From: Euptelea pleiosperma
Lineage: Eukaryota > Streptophyta > Magnoliopsida > Ranunculales > Eupteleaceae
Assembly (NCBI GenBank): GCA_035048495.1
Contig: CM068553.1
Coordinates: forward strand, 29,288,978 to 29,352,977
Reading direction: 5' to 3'
DNA: 64,000 nt
The notes under the pieces are model-generated. The model was not told the origin of the DNA and ran no database searches. It was given only the letters and a program-made list of their open reading frames with translations. A program made the translations under genes and the position numbers. Shown piece after piece: positions 54,537 through 64,000 of the stretch. Within the stretch, counting starts at the first letter, position 1. The number at the start of each line of letters is the position of its first letter.

Positions 54537-55999
54537 CCAGGCCGTTCTCTTTAATCGAAAATACCTAAAAAGGAGGGGTGGTTAAGTTATTCAAAAATTA
54601 ATCTAACCTATCACAAGTTTACTAGTTAAGGTAAGGTGATAAACTCGCATGTCTTAGTTGATTGATAAAAAGGATTATCACAACCGACTCAAATCAAATA
54701 TTCGTCCGTGGTATATAGATTTAGCGAAACTACAATCAAACATCCACAAGACAAAGAATTTTAGCGTGTAAACCTTAGCCAAGAAAAATCACGAGACCAC
54801 GTCCAGACGGAAAGTATTACTAACTAGAAAGTTAAACGAAACAAAGGTTACTTACGCAACACCGTAGCAAATGCAGCTTCCAACCTTAGCCAAGGCCCAC
54901 TGTCATTGCGTCCATGTCTTCTGAATCAACGCTACGAATCCACGCGCGCCCTCCCAGCCAAGAAGCCTTGTCCGCTTGTTCAGTTTGGTACACCCCAAAC
55001 CTACCTTCGATCAACTACTCCGATCTTAATTCTCAACTCTCCAACCTTTGCTAAAGGTAAAGGATTCAGTACACCCTGAAACCTAAGTCGCTCAAATAGT
55101 GTTAAGACGCATTGGTACTCTCAGACTACTAGGTCAAGTTTCTATGTGAAAGACCTAAGCTGAGTAAGAGATTAAGCTTTTGGCTTTGATCTAGAAGAGA
55201 AAAAGCTCACAAGATATTTACGATAACTAAAGACTTTTTGCTCTTCTAATGGATACTCTTGATAAAAAACTTTCTTCTCTGTATTCTAAAGTGTGAAAGT
55301 GTGTATTGTAAAACCAGAGATGAGTTATATTTATAGAATTCATAGCCCAAATTATTTAGAAAGTGGGATGAGTGGGGACTAGAATTTTGAATCTGAGAAA
55401 AACTCAATCCGTGTGAAGTCCAATCGATTGTACTCTGGGTCCAATCGATTGGGCTAAGTCTAATCGATTGTACTTTGGGTCCAATCGATTGATCTTGTAT
55501 GGATGTATTTTTTCTTCATAAATTTAATCGATTGTACATAATCCAATCGATCGAACTTAAATAAGTTTCTATCCCGTAAGCTCCAATCGATTTCACAGAG
55601 GTCTCCAATAGATTGTGCTTTGTCAATCGATTGGTCTAAATAATCCAATCAATCGAACTTTTTAAGAAGTCAATGTCTTGACTTAAACTCGGGTTTATCC
55701 ATTGACTAGGTCTGACCATTATATTTTATTCATTTAAACCTATTCCTATGGCCACTAAGTCACTTACCTTCCTAAGCGAGCATACACGGTCTATAACTGA
55801 CAAATGGATAGTTACTCAGATGACTCCTATCGTTAATGGTCTGATACTTACTGTTTCTGTCTTCTAGTCTTCACGTAGTTGGCGAAGTATGCGTACCACG
55901 ACATCTTCACACTAAACTGGTACTTGTAGGTAAGGTTACATGAATGTTTTATGTTACACGGAATCTTTGCTAAACTAGAATATGAAAATATTCTTTACA
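54537..55999 (-). mobile_element. Ty1/copia 3' LTR (minus strand)
   Basis: 1463 bp; on the plus strand TGAAAAATAACC...ATTCTTTACA. It is the reverse of the LTR at 20662-23962 and shows that LTR's uninterrupted form. A polypurine tract (minus strand AAAGGGGGAGAT, 56000-56012) adjoins its inner end, so this is the 3' LTR of a minus-strand element whose body lies to the right. It has multiple copies of CCAATCGATTG (55410-55640). TATA-like sequence on the minus strand near 55328. Confidence 0.88.
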
Positions 56000-56012
56000 A
56001 TCTCCCCCTTTG
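56000..56012 (-). other. Polypurine tract of the copia element
   Basis: Minus strand AAAGGGGGAGAT directly before TGTAAAG of the LTR, the standard plant copia arrangement. Confidence 0.85.
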
Positions 56013-56610
56013 ACAATTCCATGACAAAAAATATTTAATCATATAGAAGGTAAACAAAGAATATAGAAATATAATCCCACCCTTTTACATGATTCGCTCA
56101 CAATCTCAATCTCTCGGAGATAACAAACAGATAAAATTAGACGCTTTAATCTATTTTCTGTACATTCCGCCATCAAAATATACTATGTAATATCATCGAC
56201 AGAAATATATATAAAACTATTAAACATAGTAGTGAGTTAATTATGCACATCACGAGTAGAGAAATAAATAAAATAATGTGCAATTTTACTCCCCCTATCT
56301 CATGTAACTACTAGTTTACCTCATATGATTTTCTCTCCCCCTTTTTGTCACAGAATGACAAAGGTAGAGAAAATAAACAGATAAATGGCATGCATAATAT
56401 ATTATCATGAATCACAAGTGCATATAGAACAAAATATCAACAAAATCTACTATGATAAAAAAAAGTTTATAGTCTGGAATATATCAGCAAGAAATATAAA
56501 AGAATATAACTACAAGAATAAGAGTTTATCTGAGTACAATGATCTAAAAAAAATACAGATAACTCTAGCAAAGTCTCTCTCGATGAGACTAAGATGATGG
56601 TCCAGTACCA

Positions 56611-57808
56611 TCATGCTGGTCCGAGGGTAGGAAATGGACGATGATGTCCGAAGCCCATCACAGTGAACTGATGCTCCATGTACCGCTGCATGTCCATCCA
56701 AGTACCAGTCATCCGGTCGAAACCAACATCCTGTCTCTCCTCTAAACGATGGAAGCTCTGTGAAGTCCGCTCCTCATGTGAACTGAGCCGCTGATCAAAT
56801 CCAATCATTTGATTATGAAGAGACTCTAGAGTATACATAGCATGCATCTCAAGTGGCTGCACGAAAGATGTCTGAGTCTCAGGAGGATGCATCTCAGTGT
56901 CTGTCTGATGTACTCCCGGCTCTGTATCGTCTCCCAAGTCATCATCAAAGAAGTCCTCGAAACCAGAAGGAACCTGAGTAACCCTACGAACCTGAGACAT
57001 ACTCTTCCGAATGATAGAAGATGGGTCCCATGGGTGTACACACCTCCTCTGATGGTGAGATCGGTATATCAAGATGAAGAAGAAAAGAACTCACAAGAAG
57101 AGGAAAGGGAAGACAAGGATGATTAGACAAGTTGCGAACAGCTCTAGCTATGGCCCGAAACATGAATTTAGGAAGGTCAATCACAAAACCAGTACCAAGA
57201 TGATAGAATAACTGAAGACGGTCAATGTTCACATGTGCCCCATGGCCAGGTGGATCAATGTTGTACCCACAAATCAAGTGCAACAATCGATAATCAGGAA
57301 GCATAGATGTAAGTGGAATATACAACCTCCAATCAAGTGACTGGCCAGTGAGAATCTTAGTCAGTATAACTCTGTTAGTCGTCAAAACTCAAGTCCGATG
57401 GAGATACTTATGCGGAGTAGATGGACGAGGAATGCCCAACAAAGTAGAAATCAGATCAGGGGTAATGGTCAAGTGAGCCCCAGAAACATAAGTCTCAAAT
57501 AATAGTTGACTCTTGTCATCGCACTGGATGGAATGCATGTTGGCATAAAATATTTTAACAAGAGCATGATAGAAGGGCATGTTTAAACGCATAACAGGAA
57601 TCCACTGACGAGAAATAAAAATAGAATGAACAAAAGATCCCATGATAGAACCGAATTCAACCACCCTCTCACTAGTGAATTTATAAATATTGAAATGTGC
57701 AAATCTGTCCTTAGCCAAAGACGATAGAAAATGAGAAATAGGAGCACTCACCGTAGGAGGGTCTATAGGACCAGATCGACCTTGAAATTGTCCAATTGAT
57801 TGGATTAA
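56611..57808 (-). pseudogene. Copia-internal ORF, 'putative plant transposon protein' type (degenerate)
   Basis: Minus-strand segments 57808-57389, 57385-56984 and 57072-56611 form one protein with frame breaks near 57387 and 57050. The first two contain 'RFAHFNIYKFTSERVVEFGS', 'NMPFYHALVKIFYANM', 'SGAHLTITPDLISTLLGIPRPS' and 'LLHLICGYNIDP', the pattern of the plant-specific 'putative plant transposon protein' domain (PF20167-like) carried by non-autonomous retroelements. The last 150 residues are acidic, then helical ('RLSSHEERTSQSFHRLEERQ'). No RT or integrase is seen between here and the LTR, so the copia element is non-autonomous or deleted. The N-terminus is cut by the LTR inserted at 57814. 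Confidence 0.6.
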
Positions 57809-57813
57809 GTGAC

Positions 57814-58800
57814 TGTGGGGCAAAAATCCCACAACTTCACAATATCTGAAGTGTTTTCGTTGATGAAGTATGTCTTGCCGGTATGAGTACGAGTTTCGCT
57901 CCTTATCGGTTACTTTGGTGAAGTCGGTGCAGGGCGGACGAGTAGACCGAAGACAGTTGATGAACGAGGGTACCTGAAACAGAACTCTGCTAGTGGGATT
58001 CCACTTTTAGAGCCTCCGATGATTATATCAGTTTCTTTCTTAAGCTTTTTCAAGTTTTGTTTTGTGTTTTGCCTGCCTTTTTGAGTTGATCGAGTATCCT
58101 ATTTATAGGATAGTCTCATCCTGACGTGTCAAGATGCTCATGCTTGAAATATCTATTTGGTTGGTTAGAGATCTTTTGTCTTTTGCATGACGTGTATTAT
58201 GACATGTTATGATCCGTACCCTCGATGATGAATATGGTTTATCTGTTATTGAAGTGAGGTCTGTCAGCTCGGTGCTATCGGTGGTCTCAGTATCGTCGGA
58301 TCTTTCTGGCACTGTATACCTCATTCGCCTCAGTTTATCTCGATCACTCTTCATCTCGATTATCTCGGTTATCTCGGTTGTAGCTCATCTCGGCCATCTC
58401 GTTATACCTCATCTCGGCCATCTCGGTTGTACTTCTTCATCTCGATTATCTCGGATATTGCATAAATGATTTATATCCTTCCTAAAATAGTACCCACGAT
58501 AGCCCCCACTTGGTAGTTGGTACCTTTGGTATACATGTCTAGAGTCCGACTTCCAAGTAATGCCACGTGGCCCTTTATATCCATGTTCAATAAGAATTCT
58601 GATGTTCTTTCCGAAATAGCCGACTTCATGGCTCTACCACGTGTCATATACACGTGTTACATTATTGATTTTTTATAGACTTCTTTTACATGGCCAACTT
58701 CATGGCTTTGCCACGTGTCATTTTCTTTCTGACTGCACTGTCTTCTCAATACGTCATGCGCAATAAATATTTTTTTGTGTCGCTATTTAATTGGATTTCA
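57814..58800 (-). mobile_element. Tat-like LTR (minus strand; outer boundary ambiguous)
   Basis: On the plus strand it starts TGTGGGGCAAAAATCCC, the counterpart of the LTR end at 7080-7099. 'agagcctccgatgattatatcag' (58011) and a reversed TATA (58090-58099) align with element A's LTR. GTGAC occurs at 57809-57813 and again at 58801-58805 after ...GGATTTCA, which would make a 987-bp solo LTR. But sequence beyond 58805 resembles the antisense-ORF promoter found next to the LTR at 6200-7099, which argues for a 3' LTR with a remnant of its element. Degenerate 'catctcggccatctcggtt' repeats at 58330-58455. Confidence 0.65.
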
Positions 58801-58805
58801 GTGAC

Positions 58806-59170
58806 AGAACCGTCTTTTGACTCTTCGGTTCTCACGGGTGGTGCGGTCATGGCTATAAATACCTCATCTCTTCACAATATTTTACTTTTCACTTCTTACT
58901 ACGGTAACTCAATTCTGTTTTTTACTTTGTTTTTTCTCGGTGATCTCGTCACGTCTTCTATATCGGCCCCTCGGTGATCTCGTTCAAGTCCTTTATATCG
59001 GCCCCTTCGTTCATCTCGTTGATATTGACGTCAAGGTACTTTCTAAGCTTTGTTGTTTGAAATTTCTTTATGGCTCCTAAAAAATCTATTAAGTCATTTG
59101 TCCAAGGGGCCGACAACTTTTCACCTCCCATTATCCAAACTATAGTGTATTTCTTATGTACTTTTCACTC
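58806..59170 (+). pseudogene. Possible promoter and truncated start of a Tat-type antisense ORF
   Basis: A plus-strand TATA (GGCTATAAATACC, 58852-58864) is followed 200 bases later by ATG at 59071 and about 30 codons (MAPKKSIKSFVQGADNF). The layout relative to the adjacent LTR mirrors 5961-7099. The frame stops by about 59170. Low confidence. Confidence 0.35.
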
Positions 59171-60019
59171 TTTTCTGAACATTTTTTTATAAAATACTTG
59201 GTGGAAGATCATAGAGCAAAAAGGAGATAGAAGAGAAGAAACGAATATACCACAAAGATCTAGTTTAAAGAATAGATGTAGGTTATTTCATCCATTTATT
59301 TCCATTGTTATTTTCTTATAAATTGTATATATGATATATTCATATTACAATTTTTATTAGTTAAAAATCATGTATTTTTGTTAGAAATACGTGTATTATG
59401 TTTCCAAAAGCATGATTAGTTATATTAGAAGGAATTTGAGCATGTGTTTAAAAATAATTGTTATCTTTTTAAAATTCGGATTTGTATATTATTTGTATAT
59501 TGTTTGAGATCATGTAGTTTTATTATGGTCTATGAATATATGATGGACTATTGGACATTTATGAGACTGAAAAAGAAGATTGAAAGTGTATGGACACCGG
59601 TTAGGGTTTCGTGTCATGTTATGTACCAAACCCCTTAGGATTTTTTCTTAAAGAACAAGGAGGGCCCAGAGCCTTAGGGTACAAAGCCTCAACCCCCTTG
59701 GATCCGTGTGATATTTGATATTTTAGTCCGCTATTTGTATAAAGTGTGTCCCGTAGTATTTATGTCATGCATGCTCATCGAATTTTTTTTAATGTTTAAA
59801 CTCGATTTGATTATTATTATCCTATTGCATTATTCATATCATGTATTATTCCCATTGACTATCTGTGGTTAGTCTCTCATCCCCATGGTAATAAGGATGA
59901 TGGAGCGTACCTATTGGGCTTTGCAGCTCAACCTATTTATTATGGATCTGGGTTATGGATGGCGGGTCAGACTAAATTGTTATGAGTCGGTTCTGGTAGA
60001 CCCAGGTTCGGGACGTGAC
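59171..60019. mobile_element. AT-rich stretch ending in a TGTCACG-type LTR tail
   Basis: 59640-60019 ends 'acccaggttcgggacgtgaca', an LTR end of the Tekay/Del style. Its 59860-59960 part ('ctgtggttagtctctcatccccatgg', 'attgggctttgcagctc') is typical of such LTRs. The start is not recognised; 59171-59640 is AT-rich without features. Confidence 0.4.
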
Positions 60020-60826
60020 AAAGATTTCTCACCTCTCTTATGACTAAGGGCTACGAAACTCTATAAATATAACCTTTCTTTGGACTTACAAATTACGCAT
60101 TAACACTTAGAAGAGAGTTTTATTTATTAAGAGTTGTCCATTCGAAGAAGAAAAGTTCAAAGTTTTATTACTACTTTTTGAGAGCTTTTCTTTTCTCTTT
60201 GATCATAACTTAGAGCTTGATCCCTACTCAGGTTTTCTACTTAGAAACTTAAACCTAGCAAGTCAAGAGTTCTAATGCGTCTCAACACTATTTGAGTGAC
60301 TTGGGGTTCAGGGTGTACTGAATCCTTCACCTTTAGTAGAGATTGGAGTGTTGAGAAGTAAGATTAGGGAATACTGATCGAAAGTAGGTTTGAGGCGTTG
60401 ATTCAGGGGACGTGGATACATTAGTAGTGGGCATTGGCTAAGGTTGGAATCTGCATTTGCAACGGTGCTGCATAGGTAAATTATGTTTCGTTTAACTTTC
60501 CATTTAGTGAGACTTTTCGTCTGGACGTGGTCTAGTGGTTTTCCTTGGTTAAGGTGTCCAAGTAAAAAACTCTTTGTCTTGTGGATGTTTTATTGTGATT
60601 CCGCTAATTGTATTGATTAAATCAAAACGACGAACAGACAATATACTACGAAGGTATATGTGATTTGAATCTGTTGAGATAATCTTTTTACCAATCAACT
60701 AAAGCATGCAAGTTTAACATCTTACCTGGACTAGTAAACTTGTGTTAGATTAATTTTTGAATACCTAATCATCCCCCATTTCTAGATATGCTTGAGTAAA
60801 AGAGAACGGACAGGTTATTTCAGGTA
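60020..60826 (+). mobile_element. Partial Ty1/copia LTR
   Basis: Matches the second half of the LTR at 20662-23962. Examples are 'ctataaatataacc' (60061), 'ggggttcagggtgtactgaatccttcacctt' and the final GGTTATTTCA (60817-60826). The first ~600 bp are missing. It abuts the preceding LTR tail and the next fragment directly. Confidence 0.75.
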
Positions 60827-61434
60827 TTGACACATGTCATACACACATAAATAATGTAAGATAATCTAAGTACATAAAATTGTATCAAATGGCTAAAGTC
60901 CATGAAAAGTGTCTAGATGACCTCGGAATGACCCAAAATTTATTCTGTGGGTCTTGTAATTATTTTGAATTTATTTAAAAATAAATTTTAATATTTTAAA
61001 TTTAATATATAAAATGGCCGTAAAATTCAAAAATACATTTTTTGCTAAAAAAGTTTGTTATAGTTTTAAAGTCTCTCTACTAGGTTCAGAAACCTTAACA
61101 TGCGAGTCTCTACTAAAATTTAGCCTAAAAGTAAGAAAATAATTTTTGTCAAATTATTGAATATTTGAGATCTATATAAGTATATGATCGGGTCAGAATC
61201 ATCTGTTCGTCGATCGAAGGTCAAACGAATTTTCTAGAAAGAGTTTTAATCTACTTTTGTAGGGCCTACAAAATTTTAATTTTTTAAAAGTTGTTGGAAT
61301 AAAACCAAATTAAATACACATACTCAAACATGATATTTAACCTTAAAAATTCTAATAAAAGTCTGAAAAAGGTTTAAGTTTTTATTTTAGTTAAATTTAC
61401 CATAATACCCTAGAACAAAAGTTTATGGTATTAC
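60827..61434. mobile_element. Tail fragment of the 3.8-kb LTR family
   Basis: 'ggtattgacacatgtcatacacaca' at 60827 through 'ataccctagaacaaaagtttatggtatta' at 61434 aligns with 19943-20545. Diverged, non-coding. Confidence 0.7.
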
Positions 61435-63099
61435 GCTATAACATCTCTATTTATGCATGAATGTCGAGGTGTGAGTTAGAAAAATAACATAATGAGAATA
61501 TGGGTCTAACGGATGATCGTATCACATCATATAAATAAGATGAAACTCTAACTTAATGCAATGCTTATAGAAAGGGTCCGATGAATAGACGATCAAGCGA
61601 TCACTTACTATAGCAGCCTTTTTACCCAATAAAATTTATGGTCATACATACCAGCCAATCATGCTTAGCCTACTTATAATACATCATATCATCGTGATAA
61701 TTAAAGTAATTACATGTTTGGTGACATAGATATATATTCACATATTTACTATTAACTAAATGACTAACATGCTTTATAAACATATGTAGATCTATCATAT
61801 AATATCGCGAATTTAATCAAGAACTCATAGTAAAAATCATGCATTTCAAAAGTACACCATTGGGGCTTGCACACAGCCCAAGGTGTGCATAAACAAATTT
61901 AAAGAGTCAAAATAGACTTCCTATACAAAATATGCATGGTAGAATTGGTCAACCCTTCAATATTTTTGGTAGATCTAATAGATCTATTTTCTACCAATTT
62001 AATCCGACCAATAAATTGGATCCTTTCAGTCAATGGCCTGACAATCATATTCTCTGGCTATCAATTCGATCGATCAAATCAATCTTATGGGCGAAAGGAA
62101 CCACATATAAACTTAAAAAAATCACCAAAAATTCTAAAAATACAATCCCAAAAGGTGTTGGAACCAAGAAAAACTCTTGTTTCAATAAACAATATTAAGA
62201 AAGATATTTTGATTCATACAGTAAATAAAATTAGGGATTAAAACGAAATCGTGAATAGTTTAAAAAAAAGAAAATAAGAAAACTCAAAGGAAACTGTAAA
62301 CATAATTGTCTAATATATTAAAACCATAATCATGTCTATAGAAATATGCAATAAAATATTTCAGAACACAAGAAAACAATAAAGGTTTACATTGGATTAA
62401 TAAAAAAAAATATAATAAATAATGAGGGACAAGGCATGGAACACACCAAAACATGATTAATTTTCTAGCATAGACGCATATATACAATAATCAAAACACC
62501 AATAAATAAAAGAGCTAATGAGGATTCACTTGCCTGAATATGCTAGTTCATTAATCATAGAGAAAAAATCCACCAAATATCTAATGATTTTCACAAACCC
62601 TAGCTCTAGAGAGAAAGAAACAGAGAAAAAGTGAGTAGAGAGATGTATTTTTCTAATCAAGTAAAAAGTGATTTTTGTTACTTTTACTTAGACTTATATA
62701 AAAAGATCAAAAACTTTAATTTAGGTCAACTTATGGGCCTAAGGCCCAAGTGTATCAATTGAGTGTGATTCAGAGTTGGACCAAATCGATACATTTCAGG
62801 ATTGGACCAAATTGTTACAGTTCGAGGTTGGATCGGATTGTAGAAAGAAGATCAGGGCTAGATTGATTGAAAGGTAAATTCAGAGATGGACTGGACTGAA
62901 TCGTGAAGAACGTCATCCGGCAAGGGCACTTCATTGACTTGTTGCGTGGTATAAAAGGAGTGCGAATAGCATCGGCAGTTGGCTCAAGGGTTGGGCTTGA
63001 GTTATATGCTGTGAGTAACAACTTTCACATGTATGTAACACAATGTTCTTAACATTGCTCATAGTCTTCGTTGGTTTGTTCATCAATTAGTCGTAAAGA
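61435..63099. other. AT-rich region, possible old LTR, no gene recognised
   Basis: 'tataacatctctatttatgcatg' at 61437 could be a mutated LTR start. 62570-62780 ('aaaccctagctctagagagaaag', 'atgggcctaaggccca') resembles 19660-19790 in the 3.8-kb LTR, so an old relative may cover this stretch. No coding signal. Confidence 0.35.
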
Positions 63100-63577
63100 A
63101 TGCTATAAGGACTCCTCGTTGCTCAGGTTTGTGTGCAAACTTAATCGTGCTAACTATGGACTGTGGCAATCTCCATGGGTGTTTCATTCATCTGATTTAG
63201 TTCTTTTTAGATAAGTTGAGCTTTTCATGCAACTCCGATTCTTCTATGTTTGGTCGTTGCACTTCTCATGGCATCATTATTTTATTACTATATGTGTGAT
63301 ATCATTCATATAGGTTTTGCTCTAGAGTTCATGTCATCGTTAATTGCTTGACTTCAGTCACAACTTGCTATGAAAGATTTTGCAGATCTTAATTTTGTGT
63401 TCGCATTGAAGTCAAATGTCAGGGCATTGATCTTGTTCTTACTCAGATCAAATAACTATTGCATGTTCTAAAGCAGACTAATATAAGTGAGGCCAAGCAC
63501 ATTTTGATCCTTGTTGTTTTTGGGTCGAAGCTGTCCATTTTAGATGGGGATCCACTTGCTGATATTCTATTATAGCA
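63100..63577 (+). pseudogene. Ty1/copia reverse transcriptase fragment (degenerate)
   Basis: Shifting plus-strand frames encode copia RT pieces in order: 'VCKLNRANYGLWQSPW' (63131, the VYKL-KALYGLKQAPR block), a decayed palm near 63280, 'LAMKDFADLN' (63367, the MKDLG-LHYFLG block), and then 'VLTQIK', 'LKQTNISEAKHIL' and 'SKLSILDGDPLAD' up to 63565. Multiple stops. It is cut at 63577 by the next LTR. Confidence 0.75.
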
Positions 63578-64000
63578 TGATATTCACTCAAAAATGTTTA
63601 TTTTAAGCTATTATCCTTTTAGTTGTGTCACATTCACTTACGTAAAACTTCTCTTTTTGTCGACTTTTCTACGTAAGAGTTTCTTCCAGTATCAAGCCAT
63701 TTTGGTTGAATCTTATTACGTGCTTCTGTTATTGTAGGGACACTATTTGGACAATTCTGATGGATTGTAGGCCCACAACTGACCTCTAGAGCCTATGGCC
63801 AAAGCTAAAGAGCTAACAAACTAAAGACAAGAAGCTATAGGCCGAGTACGATTAGAGCCAGATGATCAAAAAACCTGAGAAACGACCAAGAGATAAGGAG
63901 AGTCAAGCCTCCAGAGAATAGACTAAAGAGATTAAAGCTTAAACAATACTAAATGAAGACTTGCTCAGTTGGTGAAGCTTGCAGAAGGCCAAGTCAGAAA
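63578..64000 (+). mobile_element. Family X LTR fragment, opposite orientation, runs off the window
   Basis: Starts TGATATTCACTCAAAAATG, the reverse complement of the family X end. It continues with 'ctacgtaagagtttcttcca', 'attgtagggacactatttgg' and 'cttgcagaaggcc' blocks matching the distal part of the LTRs at 4336, 23499 and 28518 in reverse. The 5 bases before it are TAGCA. The other end lies beyond the window. Confidence 0.82.

Overview
This is a repeat-dominated stretch of a flowering-plant nuclear genome. Evidence: nested plant-type Ty3 and Ty1 LTR retrotransposons, hAT-, Mutator- and foldback-type MITEs, a plant L1-like LINE, a plant lectin receptor-like kinase, and two spliceosomal snRNA genes with plant-specific upstream elements. 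Many dispersed repeats have the 'gtgggcccacc / ccaacggttag' flavour I associate with magnoliids, but that placement is only a weak impression.

Layout. 1-4336: leader and 5' LTR of a minus-strand long-LTR retrotransposon (family X, tRNA-Asp-type primer site). 4337-7099: 3' end of a plus-strand Tat-like Ty3 element with an antisense ORF and its LTR. 7100-9320: intergenic, old MITE-like repeats. 9321-12186: family X solo LTR with a perfect CACAT duplication. 12187-14367: another LTR-like tail. 14369-39960: one minus-strand Tat-like Ty3 element (element A) blown apart by later insertions. These are a 3.8-kb solo LTR in its reverse transcriptase (16736-20545), a Ty1/copia element whose LTR itself holds a family X solo LTR (20662-25512), and a complete, young family X element of 11.3 kb in its protease (25904-37169).

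40-50 kb is the gene island: a U2 snRNA gene (40839) and a U1 snRNA gene (41985) in tandem, each with an intact upstream sequence element and TATA box at Pol II spacing, then a single-exon G-type lectin receptor kinase on the minus strand (46261-48291). Between them are hAT MITEs with 8-bp duplications, a family of long foldback MITEs, and a 5'-truncated LINE inside another MITE. 50-54.5 kb is mostly unrecognised apart from a Mutator-type MITE with a perfect 9-bp duplication. 54.5-61.4 kb holds more copia, Tat-like and TGTCACGCCC-type LTR pieces; 63.1-64 kb is a decayed copia reverse transcriptase interrupted by another family X LTR running off the window.

The likely functional host genes are U2, U1 and the receptor kinase. 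The most interesting material is the linked U2-U1 pair and family X: a recently active, pol-less retrotransposon with 2.6-3 kb LTRs, recurring 22-bp palindromes and its own gag-position ORF with peptide repeats. All alignments were done by eye; coordinates of element ends are exact where a target-site duplication is quoted and approximate elsewhere.
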